Assembly: GCA_963921355.3 (NCBI GenBank)
Contig: OZ001190.1
Span: forward strand, 930,001-994,000
Direction of reading: 5' to 3'
Source of the DNA: CAWUEZ02 sp963921355
GTDB taxonomy: Bacteria; Pseudomonadota; Alphaproteobacteria; Thalassobaculales; Thalassobaculaceae
DNA length: 64,000 nucleotides
Numbering within the stretch: the first letter of the stretch is position 1; each line of letters starts with the position of its first letter. Under the pieces are notes generated by a model. It was given only the letters and a program-made list of their open reading frames with translations, did not search any database and was not told the origin of the DNA. The translations under genes were made by a program, and so were the position numbers. Below are positions 37,323 to 44,743 of this stretch, piece by piece.

Positions 37323-38647
37323 TCAGATGGTCTGCGAGCCGCGGCCGAACTCGGGATAGGCTTCCATCCCGTTCTCCGCCCGGTCGAGACCGAGGTCCTC
37401 GTCCTCTTCGCTCGGCCGCAGGCCAACGATCATCTTCAGGCCGAACCAGACGATGGCGCTGGTCACGACCATGAAGACGCCGATGCCGACGATGCCCATG
37501 ATCTGCGCGACGAAGTCGCCACCGGAGAACACGACCGCGATCGTGCCCCAGATGCCGGCCACCAGGTGGGCCGAGATCGCACCGACCACATCGTCGATCT
37601 TCAGCTTGTCGAGCAGCGGCACCGCGAACACCACCAGACCGCCGCCGATGCCGCCGATGATGACGGACATGAACGGCGAGGGGGCGAGCGGCTCGGCCGT
37701 GATCGCGACAAGACCACCCAGCGCCCCGTTCAGGGCCATGGTGAGGTCGACCTTCTTGTAGAGGATGGCGGTCAGGATGATCGCGACCACCACGCCCGAC
37801 GCGGCGGCCAGGTTGGTATTCATGTAGATCGTCGCGATCGCCACGACGTCGGCCGCCGAGCCAATGGCAAGCTGCGAGCCGCCGTTGAAACCGAACCAGC
37901 CCATCCACAGGATGAACGTGCCCAGCGTGGCCAGCGGCAGGTTGCTGCCGGGCATCGGATTGACCGAGCCGTCGGCGTTGTACTTGCCCTTTCGTGCGCC
38001 GAGGATGATGGCGCCGGTCAGGGCCGCCCAGCCGCCCACCGAGTGCACGAGGTCGAGCCGGCGAAGTCGCTGAACCCGGCCTCCGACAGCCAGCCGCCGC
38101 CCCAGGTCCAGGAGCCCTGGATCGGGTAAAGGATGCCGGTCAGGATGACCGTGAAGATCAGGAACGGCAGCAGCTTGATCCGCTCGGCCAGCGTGCCGGA
38201 GACGATCGACGCCGCGGTGGCCACGAACACCATCTGGAAGAACCAGTCGGAGGCCGCACCGTAGCCCGCCGCATCGTCGCCGATGAACGCGCCCTCGGCA
38301 TCGAACGGATCTTCCGCCGACCACGGGCCGGGCGTGCCGAAGAAACCGCTGACGTCGGCGTACATCAGGTTGTAGCCGATCACCCAGTACATCAGGCCCG
38401 CGATCGAATAGAGCGCGATGTTCTTGGTCAGCTGCATGGTGGTGTTCTTGGTGCGGACCAGGCCGGCCTCGAGCATCGAGAACCCGGCCGCCATCCACAT
38501 CACGAGCGCGCCGTGCAAGATGAACGAGAAGGTGTTGAAGATAAAGGCAGTTTCGACCGAGACCTCGGCCGACGCCGACTTCGCGAAACCGACGGTGGCG
38601 ACGGAGGCCGCGACCGCAAGCACGCTGAAGCACATGAACTTTTTCAA
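37323..38647 (-). pseudogene. amtB: Ammonium transporter AmtB, broken by a one-base deletion
   Basis: Two frames join to one Amt protein of about 441 residues. The first, from TTG 38647 (GGGGAG eight bases upstream), encodes a signal-like leader, AFIFNTFSFILHGALVMWMA and GSWTWGGGWLSEAGFSDFAGST. It then shifts. The second frame continues as LVHSVGGWAALTGAIILGARKG to the C-terminus EFGRGSQTI. One base is missing between 38051 and 38050; any base there restores GST-x-VHSVGGW, the conserved ammonium-channel motif. Intact, the protein would be an inner-membrane ammonium channel regulated by the GlnK encoded 23 bases upstream. Real loss or consensus error are both possible. Confidence 0.85.
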
Positions 38648-38670
38648 ATTTGTTAGCTCCCCGTCGCTGC

Positions 38671-39009
38671 TCAAAGCGCGTCCGCGTCGGACTCGCCCGT
38701 GCGGATACGCACCGCGCGAGCGACGTCGAGAACGAAGATCTTGCCGTCGCCGATCCGCCCGGTATTGGCGGACTTCTGAATCTGCTCCACCACCTGGTCG
38801 ACCATGTCGGCGGCCACCACGACCTCGACCTTGACCTTCGGGAGGAAGTTCACGGAGTACTCCGCGCCTCTGTAGATTTCCGTTTGGCCCTTCTGCCGTC
38901 CGAAGCCTTTGACTTCACCGACCGTGAGACCCTGGATCCCCAGAGCGGTCAGCGATTCGCGAACTTCGTCGAGCTTGAAGGGCTTGATGATGGCCATGAC
39001 GAGTTTCAT
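38671..39009 (-). CDS. glnK: Nitrogen regulatory protein P-II
   Basis: A 112-residue PII trimer subunit of standard length. It starts KLVMAIIKPFKLDEVRESL. The T-loop GRQKGQTEIYRGAEYSVNF carries the uridylylated Tyr. The C-terminal text GRIGDGKIFVLDVARAVRIR closes the ATP/2-oxoglutarate site. Linked to amtB, it is the GlnK-type paralogue that plugs the ammonium channel when nitrogen is plentiful. ATG 39009 is the family start. Expression is expected to be NtrC/sigma-54 controlled. Confidence 0.95.
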   Translation of the reverse strand: MKLVMAIIKPFKLDEVRESLTALGIQGLTVGEVKGFGRQKGQTEIYRGAEYSVNFLPKVKVEVVVAADMVDQVVEQIQKSANTGRIGDGKIFVLDVARAVRIRTGESDADAL

Positions 39010-39134
39010 GCCGCCCAACCCCATTCCTGTGTGCTCCAAAAAATCCCGGCCGGCGTCCGAGCGGTCTGGATCTGCCTCCAGACTGCCCGCGCGCCGAACG
39101 GGCCGGCCGCGTCACGCGGACCGGTCGCTGCTTT

Positions 39135-39150
39135 TTCAAGAAGCGTGCCG
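39135..39150 (-). promoter_or_regulatory. Weak candidate sigma-54 promoter for glnK-amtB
   Basis: On the minus strand CGGCAC-N5-TTGAA resembles TGGCAC-N5-TTGCA. The GG of the -24 element is kept but the invariant C of the -12 element is A. It lies about 125 bases before glnK. The remaining 39010-39431 gap, AT-richer than its surroundings, contains no recognised gene. Confidence 0.25.
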
Positions 39151-39431
39151 GGTCGCCCACACAGGCAATTACTGCGCTTTTTTTCAAAGAGTTATAGAAA
39201 CTCAAAGATGCTTCCGCCGGAATCGCAAGCAGGTGTTTGCCTGGAAATTAATCGGATATTAGGAATTGCCTAACTTTTAGGCAATCTGTGCGGCGTCGCG
39301 CCATCTTGCCGCGCACCGGCACCCGACGCATGTCTTCGGGCAGCCTCTGCGCTAGGTTTGAGGACAGAGGCAGGCTTCCTTCGGTGTTTCCGGGCGCCGA
39401 AAGAAAGAAGGGCACTGGATTGGACCAAGCG

Positions 39432-40640
39432 ATGACGACCGACACCGTTGTTGTAGGCGCCGGGCTTTCCGGCCTCACCATGGCCCTGGCGCTGGCCAAG
39501 GCCGGCGTGTCGTCGACTCTGGTCGACCGGGTCGATCCGCGCGTCGCCATCGCCGGACGCAACGACGTCCGCACGACAGCGATCTCGCTGTCGTCGCGCC
39601 GGATGCTGACCACGCTGGGGGCTTGGGACGCGGTGGCCGACGGGGCCGAGCCGATTCTGGACATCCGGGTCTCCGACGCCGGCGCGCACCAGTTCCTGCA
39701 CTACGACCACGCCACCGTCGGCGACGAGCCGATGGGCCACATCGTCGACAACGGCGCGCTCAAGGCGTCCCTGCTCGACCAGATCGCCGGGCACGAGGAT
39801 CTGGTCCAGGTCGCCGAGCCGGGATCGGCCGCGGCGCTGGAGGTCGGAACGGGGGCGGCGCAGCTGACCCTGGAAGACGGCCGCCGCCTGTCGGCCCCGC
39901 TGGTGATCGCCGCCGATGGGCGCGGATCGCGGATCCGCGCGCTCTGCGGCATCCGGACCTCGACGGTCGACTACCACCAGTCCAGCATCGTGGACACGAT
40001 CGAGCACGAGCGCCCGCACCTGAACGTCGCCCATGAGCGCTTCCTGCCCGGCGGCCCCCTGGCCCTGCTGCCGCTGCCCGGAAACCGATCCGCCCTGGTC
40101 TGGACCGAGCGCACCGAGGTCGCCAATCGGATCGCCGAGCTGGACGAGACGACCTTCGGCCTCGCCCTGGCGGAACGCTTCGGGGATTCGCTTGGTGCGC
40201 TGAGGCCGGCTGGGCCGCGCCGGGTCTATCCATTGTCGCTGGTCGTGGCCGAGAGCTATACGGCCGACCGGGTCGCGCTGGCCGGCGACGCCGCCCACGC
40301 CATCCATCCGATCGCCGGCCAGGGTTTCAATCTCGGGCTGCGCGACGTCGCGGTGCTGGCCGAGGTCGCGGCCGACGCGGCACGGCTCGGCCTGGATGTT
40401 GGCGGACCGCTGGTGCTGAAGGAGTACCAGCGCCGCCGCCGGTTCGACACGATGACCCTGGTGGTGGCGACAGACGGCCTGACCCGGCTGTTCTCCAACG
40501 ACATCGCACCGGTCAAGGCGGTCCGCCGGATCGGCCTGGCAGCGGTCGAGCGCATTCCGGCCTTCAAGCGGATGGCGATCCGCCATGCCATGGGATCGCT
40601 GGGCTCGCTGCCCCGCCTGTTGAAGGGCGAGCCGGTCTAG
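39432..40640 (+). CDS. UbiH/UbiF/COQ6-family FAD monooxygenase (ubiquinone biosynthesis)
   Basis: A 402-residue flavoprotein hydroxylase. The FAD dinucleotide motif VVGAGLSGLTMALALAKAG is at the start, the second FAD motif VIAADGRGSRIR in the middle, and the UbiH/COQ6 signature LAGDAAHAIHPIAGQGFNLG near residue 280. It hydroxylates the ubiquinone ring precursor at C5, C6 or C1; alphaproteobacteria use UbiL/UbiM-type variants, so the position is not assignable. ATG 39432 is used; a TTG at 39420 is better placed behind AAGGG and could be the real start. Convergent with the DUF971 gene. Confidence 0.9.
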   Translation: MTTDTVVVGAGLSGLTMALALAKAGVSSTLVDRVDPRVAIAGRNDVRTTAISLSSRRMLTTLGAWDAVADGAEPILDIRVSDAGAHQFLHYDHATVGDEPMGHIVDNGALKASLLDQIAGHEDLVQVAEPGSAAALEVGTGAAQLTLEDGRRLSAPLVIAADGRGSRIRALCGIRTSTVDYHQSSIVDTIEHERPHLNVAHERFLPGGPLALLPLPGNRSALVWTERTEVANRIAELDETTFGLALAERFGDSLGALRPAGPRRVYPLSLVVAESYTADRVALAGDAAHAIHPIAGQGFNLGLRDVAVLAEVAADAARLGLDVGGPLVLKEYQRRRRFDTMTLVVATDGLTRLFSNDIAPVKAVRRIGLAAVERIPAFKRMAIRHAMGSLGSLPRLLKGEPV

Positions 40641-40661
40641 AACCGACCGCGGCGCTGGGCG

Positions 40662-41075
40662 CTAACCGTCGCGTGAGAGGCCGGCCGCGGCGATCTCCGC
40701 CGCATAGGCGGCGAGCATCGCATCGCCCTCGACACCGAGTTTGCGCAGGTACCGCCAGGTGAACAGCCCGGTATCGTGGCCGTCGTCGAAGCCGATTCGC
40801 ACCGCGTAGTTCCCGACCGGGTCCATTGACACGATGGTGACCGCCCGTTTGCCGGCAACCAGGGTCTTACCCGCGGCACTATGCCCCTGGACTTCGGCGG
40901 ACGGGCTTTCGACCCGCAGCAGTTCGGCCGGGATCGAGACCGCGAGGCCGCTTTCGAACGAGACGCTCAGGGTCCGGCGGTCGGGTGAGACCTTCAACCC
41001 CGAGGGCCAGTCCTCCCCGGCGCCATCGGCGGCGTGATCCGGCGTGGAATCCGGCGTGGAATTCGGGGCCGGCAT
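40662..41075 (-). CDS. DUF971 domain protein (gamma-butyrobetaine hydroxylase N-terminal-like)
   Basis: A 137-residue protein. After a flexible Asp/Pro-rich leader of about 25 residues comes the DUF971 core: LKVSPDRRTLSVSFESG, IPAELLRVESPSAEVQGH, and DDGHDTGLFTWRYLRKLG. The domain also forms the zinc-binding N-terminus of gamma-butyrobetaine hydroxylase, and stand-alone versions are linked to iron-sulfur cluster handling. ATG 41075 overlaps the last base of the Trm112-like gene, so they are translationally coupled. Confidence 0.85.
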   Translation of the reverse strand: MPAPNSTPDSTPDHAADGAGEDWPSGLKVSPDRRTLSVSFESGLAVSIPAELLRVESPSAEVQGHSAAGKTLVAGKRAVTIVSMDPVGNYAVRIGFDDGHDTGLFTWRYLRKLGVEGDAMLAAYAAEIAAAGLSRDG

Positions 41076-41278
41076 CAGTCGCCCTCGTCGAGACGGCGGG
41101 CCTCTTCGACCAGCATGATCGGCACACCGTCACGGATCGGAAACGCGAGACCGGCTTTCGGGCTCAGAAGTTCGCCGGCGTCGCGGTCATAGGTCAGCGT
41201 GTCCTTGGTGACCGGACAGACCAGGATTTCCAGCAGCTTCGGGTCGACCTCCGATCCTTTGACGTCAGTGTCGGGCAT
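41075..41278 (-). CDS. Trm112 family protein
   Basis: A 67-residue protein with the family text LLEILVCPVTKDTLTYD and AFPIRDGVPIMLVEEARRLD. Unlike zinc-binding Trm112/YcaR relatives with CPxC pairs, only a single cysteine is present, so no Zn site is expected. ATG 41278 lies 14 bases inside the end of the upstream LON-domain gene. In other organisms Trm112 activates methyltransferases; the partner here is unknown. Confidence 0.87.
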   Translation of the reverse strand: MPDTDVKGSEVDPKLLEILVCPVTKDTLTYDRDAGELLSPKAGLAFPIRDGVPIMLVEEARRLDEGD

Positions 41279-41969
41279 GATCGTTCCCGCTATCGCCGGC
41301 AACCGCCATGGTCAACAGCGCCATGAGCATGGTGGCGCGATCCTTGAGATTGGCGGATTCCAGCAGCGCCTGCTTCTCGCTCGCCTCGAACGGGCAGACC
41401 ATCGCCAGGGTCGTCACCAGCCGGTCTTCGGAAGTTTCCTGGATGGTATCCCAGTCAGCCGAGATTCCCTGCACGTCGAAATAGCGGCGCAGGCGGTCGA
41501 TCAGGACATCCCGGTCGAACCCGGCATCAGTCTCCTCGTCGAGATCGCCGGAATAGGCCGACCAGTCCGCGACCACCCGCCGGTACCCCCGGATCGAAGC
41601 GACTTCCTCCTCGACCGCGAACCGGCAAACGCCGGTCAGGCTGATCAGGAACCGGCCGTCATCGGTTTCGGAAAACTGGGTGATCCGGCCGGCGCAGCCG
41701 ACCGTGTAGAGCTGGGATGCCGCGTTCGACGGGCTGGCCGCACTTGGCTGGATCATGCCGATCAGCCGGTCGGTGGCCAACGCATCGCGGGTCATGTTCA
41801 GGTACCGCGGCTCAAAGATGTTGAGCGGTAGCCGGCCGCCGGGCAGCAGCAGCACCCCCGGCAGCGGAAAAATCGGCACGGTCGCAGGCAAGTCCTCGAA
41901 ACTCGGGTCGAACGGGCTCTTGCTCATCAGGTTGCGGGTCTCCGTTGGGATTGCCGGCCCATCGGTCAC
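41265..41969 (-). CDS. LON peptidase substrate-binding domain protein
   Basis: A 234-residue protein with only the N-terminal LON domain: VPIFPLPGVLLLPGGRLPLN, IFEPRYLNMTRDALATDRL and GVCRFAVEEEV. It lacks the AAA ATPase and Ser-Lys protease. GTG 41969 overlaps the thioredoxin-TPR stop as GTGA; ATG 41927 is an alternative. It may bind damaged or unfolded proteins together with the thioredoxin-like chaperone encoded directly upstream. Confidence 0.9.
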   Translation of the reverse strand: MTDGPAIPTETRNLMSKSPFDPSFEDLPATVPIFPLPGVLLLPGGRLPLNIFEPRYLNMTRDALATDRLIGMIQPSAASPSNAASQLYTVGCAGRITQFSETDDGRFLISLTGVCRFAVEEEVASIRGYRRVVADWSAYSGDLDEETDAGFDRDVLIDRLRRYFDVQGISADWDTIQETSEDRLVTTLAMVCPFEASEKQALLESANLKDRATMLMALLTMAVAGDSGNDHARH

Positions 41970-42886
41970 GAAAACAGGATCGCCGACAGCTGTCGGCGGG
42001 CATCGGCCGTCACCGGATCGGTCGGCCCCATGGCTTCGAAGTACTTCAGCAGCTGCTTGCGGGCGGCTTCATCCTCCCACTTCCGGTCGATCCGGATGCT
42101 CTCGAGCAGCTGGTCGACCGCGCCCTCGCGGTCGTCGGACGCGTAGAGGGCGGCGGCCAGGTCGATGCGCGAGCGGTGATCCTTCGGACCGGCTTCGACC
42201 TTGGCGCGCAGACCGTCGAGTTCGGTCCGCGCCTCAGCCCCCTGGGCAGCCAGTTCGAGCTGGGCGATGACCGCCTGGACGGCCTTGTCCGCCTTGACGG
42301 CGTCGGGTGTCTGTTCGAGCACCTGCTCGGCCTGGTCGGCGCGGCCGGCGGCGATCAGGCAGCGCAGCAGCCCGGCCAGCGCCAGCGGGTTCTCCGGGTC
42401 GTGCTGGACGACCTGCTGGTAGATCGCGCCGGCCTGCTGATGGTCTCCCGCCTCGAGCAGCTCGTCGGCCTGGGCCAGCGCCTCGTCGATCGGCGAGGCG
42501 GCCCCGCCGTCGGTGACCCGGCCGATCATGGCCTTGATCTCGCTCTCGGGCACGGCACCCTGGAAACCGTCGACCGGCTGGCCGTTGCGGAACACGTAGA
42601 CCGTCGGGATCGACTGGATGCGGAGCTGCTGGGCGATCTCCGGGCTCTCGTCGATGTTGACCTTGACCAGCTTGACCGCGCCGCCCGCCTTCCTGACCGC
42701 CGATTCCAGCGCCGGTGTCAGCTGCTTGCAGGGCCCGCACCAGGGTGCCCAGAAATCCACCAGGACAGGGAGCTGCATCGAGGCATCGACGACCTCGGTC
42801 ATGAAGGTCGCGGTCGTGGCGTCCACGATCGCGGCGTCACCACCGGCCAGATCCATCGGCTGCGCATTTCCCAGGATCGGTTCCAT
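41966..42886 (-). CDS. Thioredoxin-TPR co-chaperone (CnoX/YbbN-like)
   Basis: A 306-residue protein. Residues ~20-130 form a thioredoxin fold with the redox-active VDFWAPWCGPCKQLTP. The rest is TPR-like helix pairs (DELLEAGDHQQAGAIYQQVV; ALAGLLRCLIAAGRADQAEQ). This is the CnoX/YbbN architecture, a holdase that protects proteins under oxidant stress and passes them to GroEL and DnaK. E. coli YbbN has lost the full CxxC, whereas this one keeps WCGPC and should be redox-active. It heads the operon with the LON-domain, Trm112 and DUF971 genes. Confidence 0.9.
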   Translation of the reverse strand: MEPILGNAQPMDLAGGDAAIVDATTATFMTEVVDASMQLPVLVDFWAPWCGPCKQLTPALESAVRKAGGAVKLVKVNIDESPEIAQQLRIQSIPTVYVFRNGQPVDGFQGAVPESEIKAMIGRVTDGGAASPIDEALAQADELLEAGDHQQAGAIYQQVVQHDPENPLALAGLLRCLIAAGRADQAEQVLEQTPDAVKADKAVQAVIAQLELAAQGAEARTELDGLRAKVEAGPKDHRSRIDLAAALYASDDREGAVDQLLESIRIDRKWEDEAARKQLLKYFEAMGPTDPVTADARRQLSAILFS

Positions 42887-42969
42887 CCGAACATTCCCTC
42901 TTGGCTTGCTTGACTATCTAAACTGTCACGCGGCCCCGACAAGGGCGGGAGCCGGCGATTCCGGCGGTA

Positions 42970-43515
42970 TCAGGCCGATTCGCTGTGCAGATCGAGAACC
43001 TGGGGATCGTGACCGCAGGCCGCAATGAACCTCAGCAGATCCTCCGGCGTCACCGCGATCGTCATGTCGTTGCTCAACGGATGATAGTTGAGAGGACTGA
43101 TCGCCATCATCGCCTTGTCCAGGATCACCGTGACCGCCTGCTCGTTGTCATTGAGCAACGCGAACGGCGACACAGCACCGGGCTTCACCCCCAGCACCCG
43201 CATCAACCGGTCGGCACTGCCGAAGGACAGCCGTGCGCCGCCCAGCACTCCGCCCAGCGACTTCAGGTCGACCTCCCGGTCCTCCAGGCAGACCACCAGC
43301 CACATCCGGCCCTTCTTGTCGCGCAGGAAGAGGTTCTTGCAGTGGCCACCGGGAAGATCACCGCGCAGCGCCTTGGAATCCTCCACCGTGAACAGCGGCG
43401 GATGGCGATGCAGGTCGAAGGCGATGTCCAGGGTGTCCAGGCGCGCCAGCAGGCTGTCGGGCGATGTCGGCAGCTCGGTGGTGTCGGCGGCGGCATCAGC
43501 GGCGGCGTCGGCCAT
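42970..43515 (-). CDS. YbaK/ProX-type aminoacyl-tRNA deacylase
   Basis: A 181-residue editing-domain protein. After an Ala/Asp-rich leader it shows the YbaK/prolyl-tRNA synthetase associated fold: LHRHPPLFTVEDSKALRG, GGHCKNLFLRDKKGRMWLVV, and the catalytic-site region LKPGAVSPFALLND-like text. Proteins of this type hydrolyse mischarged Ala-tRNA(Pro). ATG 43515 is supported by AAGGA seven bases upstream; upstream in-frame sequence is not conserved. It diverges from the next gene. Confidence 0.87.
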   Translation of the reverse strand: MADAAADAAADTTELPTSPDSLLARLDTLDIAFDLHRHPPLFTVEDSKALRGDLPGGHCKNLFLRDKKGRMWLVVCLEDREVDLKSLGGVLGGARLSFGSADRLMRVLGVKPGAVSPFALLNDNEQAVTVILDKAMMAISPLNYHPLSNDMTIAVTPEDLLRFIAACGHDPQVLDLHSESA

Positions 43516-43721
43516 GGAACGGTCCTTCTGTGCGATCTTGACGGGCCGCGTTTGTAAATCGGATTGTCTTCTATCGGAAGCGTCCGTCTTGCCAATGGCA
43601 GACGGGGCTCCGATTTGGGCCTGAGAGCGCGAGCGGATTCGGTCCCCCACGGACATTGCTAAAGTGCAACGGATCCACGCCAGCATCCCCGATCGAATTC
43701 ACATCCGATATGAGGACTGAC

Positions 43722-44276
43722 ATGCCGCGACTGACCATCCTTCTCGCCTTGTTCGCCAGCGTCGCGCTGGCCTGGGCGGCCCCGGACATGGCCGCCTCGC
43801 CCGTCGTCGTGACCGTCACCGGCGCGATCGAGACAACCAACCGCGGCGCCTATGATCCATTCCGCGACGCCCTGTTCGCCGTTGTCGAAGAGCCTTTCGA
43901 GGCCGCGTTCACCATGACCCGCGAGGACCTCGCCGCCCTGCCCCAGCACGAGGCGGTGGTGCAGTACCCGAACTGGCCGGTCGCCGCACGGGTACGAGGG
44001 CCGCGCCTGGACGCGGTGCTGGATGCGGCCGGCGCCACCGGCAGCGAGGTGCTGGTGCAGGCAGTCGACGGCTACGCGCCGTCGTTCACGATGGCGGAAA
44101 TCAGCGGTGGTTCGTTCATCCTGGCGATCGAGAACGATGGCCGACCGCTTGGAATCGGGGGCCGCGGTCCGACCTGGCTGGTGTTCCCGCCGGGCAGCTA
44201 TGAGGGCCAGGACGAGGACGGTGATTCCGGGCTGGCCTGGGCGGTTTTCCACCTGAAAGTAACCGCCGGGGAGTAG
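43722..44276 (+). CDS. Exported sulfite-oxidase-like (molybdopterin-fold) protein lacking the Mo cysteine
   Basis: A 184-residue exported protein. The signal peptide is PRLTILLALFASVALAWAAP. The mature part follows the order of a minimal molybdopterin-dependent oxidoreductase domain: VVVTVTGAIETTN, MTREDLAALPQHEAVVQYPN, VRGPRLDAVLDAAGATG, QAVDGYAPSFTMAEI and GPTWLVFPPG. No cysteine is present, so the molybdenum ligand is missing and the protein is probably not a redox enzyme. ATG 43722 has GAGGA upstream. Its physiological role is unknown. Confidence 0.7.
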   Translation: MPRLTILLALFASVALAWAAPDMAASPVVVTVTGAIETTNRGAYDPFRDALFAVVEEPFEAAFTMTREDLAALPQHEAVVQYPNWPVAARVRGPRLDAVLDAAGATGSEVLVQAVDGYAPSFTMAEISGGSFILAIENDGRPLGIGGRGPTWLVFPPGSYEGQDEDGDSGLAWAVFHLKVTAGE

Positions 44277-44324
44277 CCCGCGGCGCAGCTCCGGAGCGAA
44301 CGTACCGGAGCTGCGGAATCGCGC

Positions 44325-44352
44325 TTGCAATCGGAGCCGCGCTGGCTATTAT
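44325..44352 (+). promoter_or_regulatory. Sigma-70 promoter for tRNA-Gly
   Basis: TTGCAA (44325-44330) and TATTAT (44347-44352) with a 16-base spacer lie 18 bases before the tRNA 5' end. Box quality and position fit a tRNA promoter. Confidence 0.6.
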
Positions 44353-44370
44353 CCGCGGCCTTGACGGAGC

Positions 44371-44445
44371 GCGGGCGTAGCTCAGGGGTAGAGCACAACC
44401 TTGCCAAGGTTGGGGTCGTGAGTTCGAATCTCATCGCCCGCTCCA
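44371..44445 (+). tRNA. tRNA-Gly (GCC)
   Basis: A complete cloverleaf with CCA encoded. The acceptor arms GCGGGCG/CGCCCGC, D arm GCTC/GAGC, anticodon stem CAACC/GGTTG with loop TTGCCAA (anticodon GCC at 44403-44405), and T arm GTGAG/CTCAT with TTCGAAT are all perfectly paired. Confidence 0.98.
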
Positions 44446-44743
44446 ATTTTCCAGACAGCACCTACCAGATAAACGGCGGACCCGCGCCGTGGCTGCGCTG
44501 TTCGCTTGTAATCCTCTCAAATCTCCGGTGTTTCCGAGTGTGCGCGGATTCTGTACGATTCCAGGCGAGATGGGTCTGGACGAAGCGTGCACCGGCCGGT
44601 TCGGCTCTGCCGGGGTGTCTGGGCGACAGCACAAGAAAAAATTAACCAATTCAGCGGCGAACTATGTCCTGATTCAAAGGGGTTAGGGTCTGACCGGGCG
44701 GTGCTCGGCCGGTCGGGTTCGGGCGAACGAGCGGGGGAACGTC

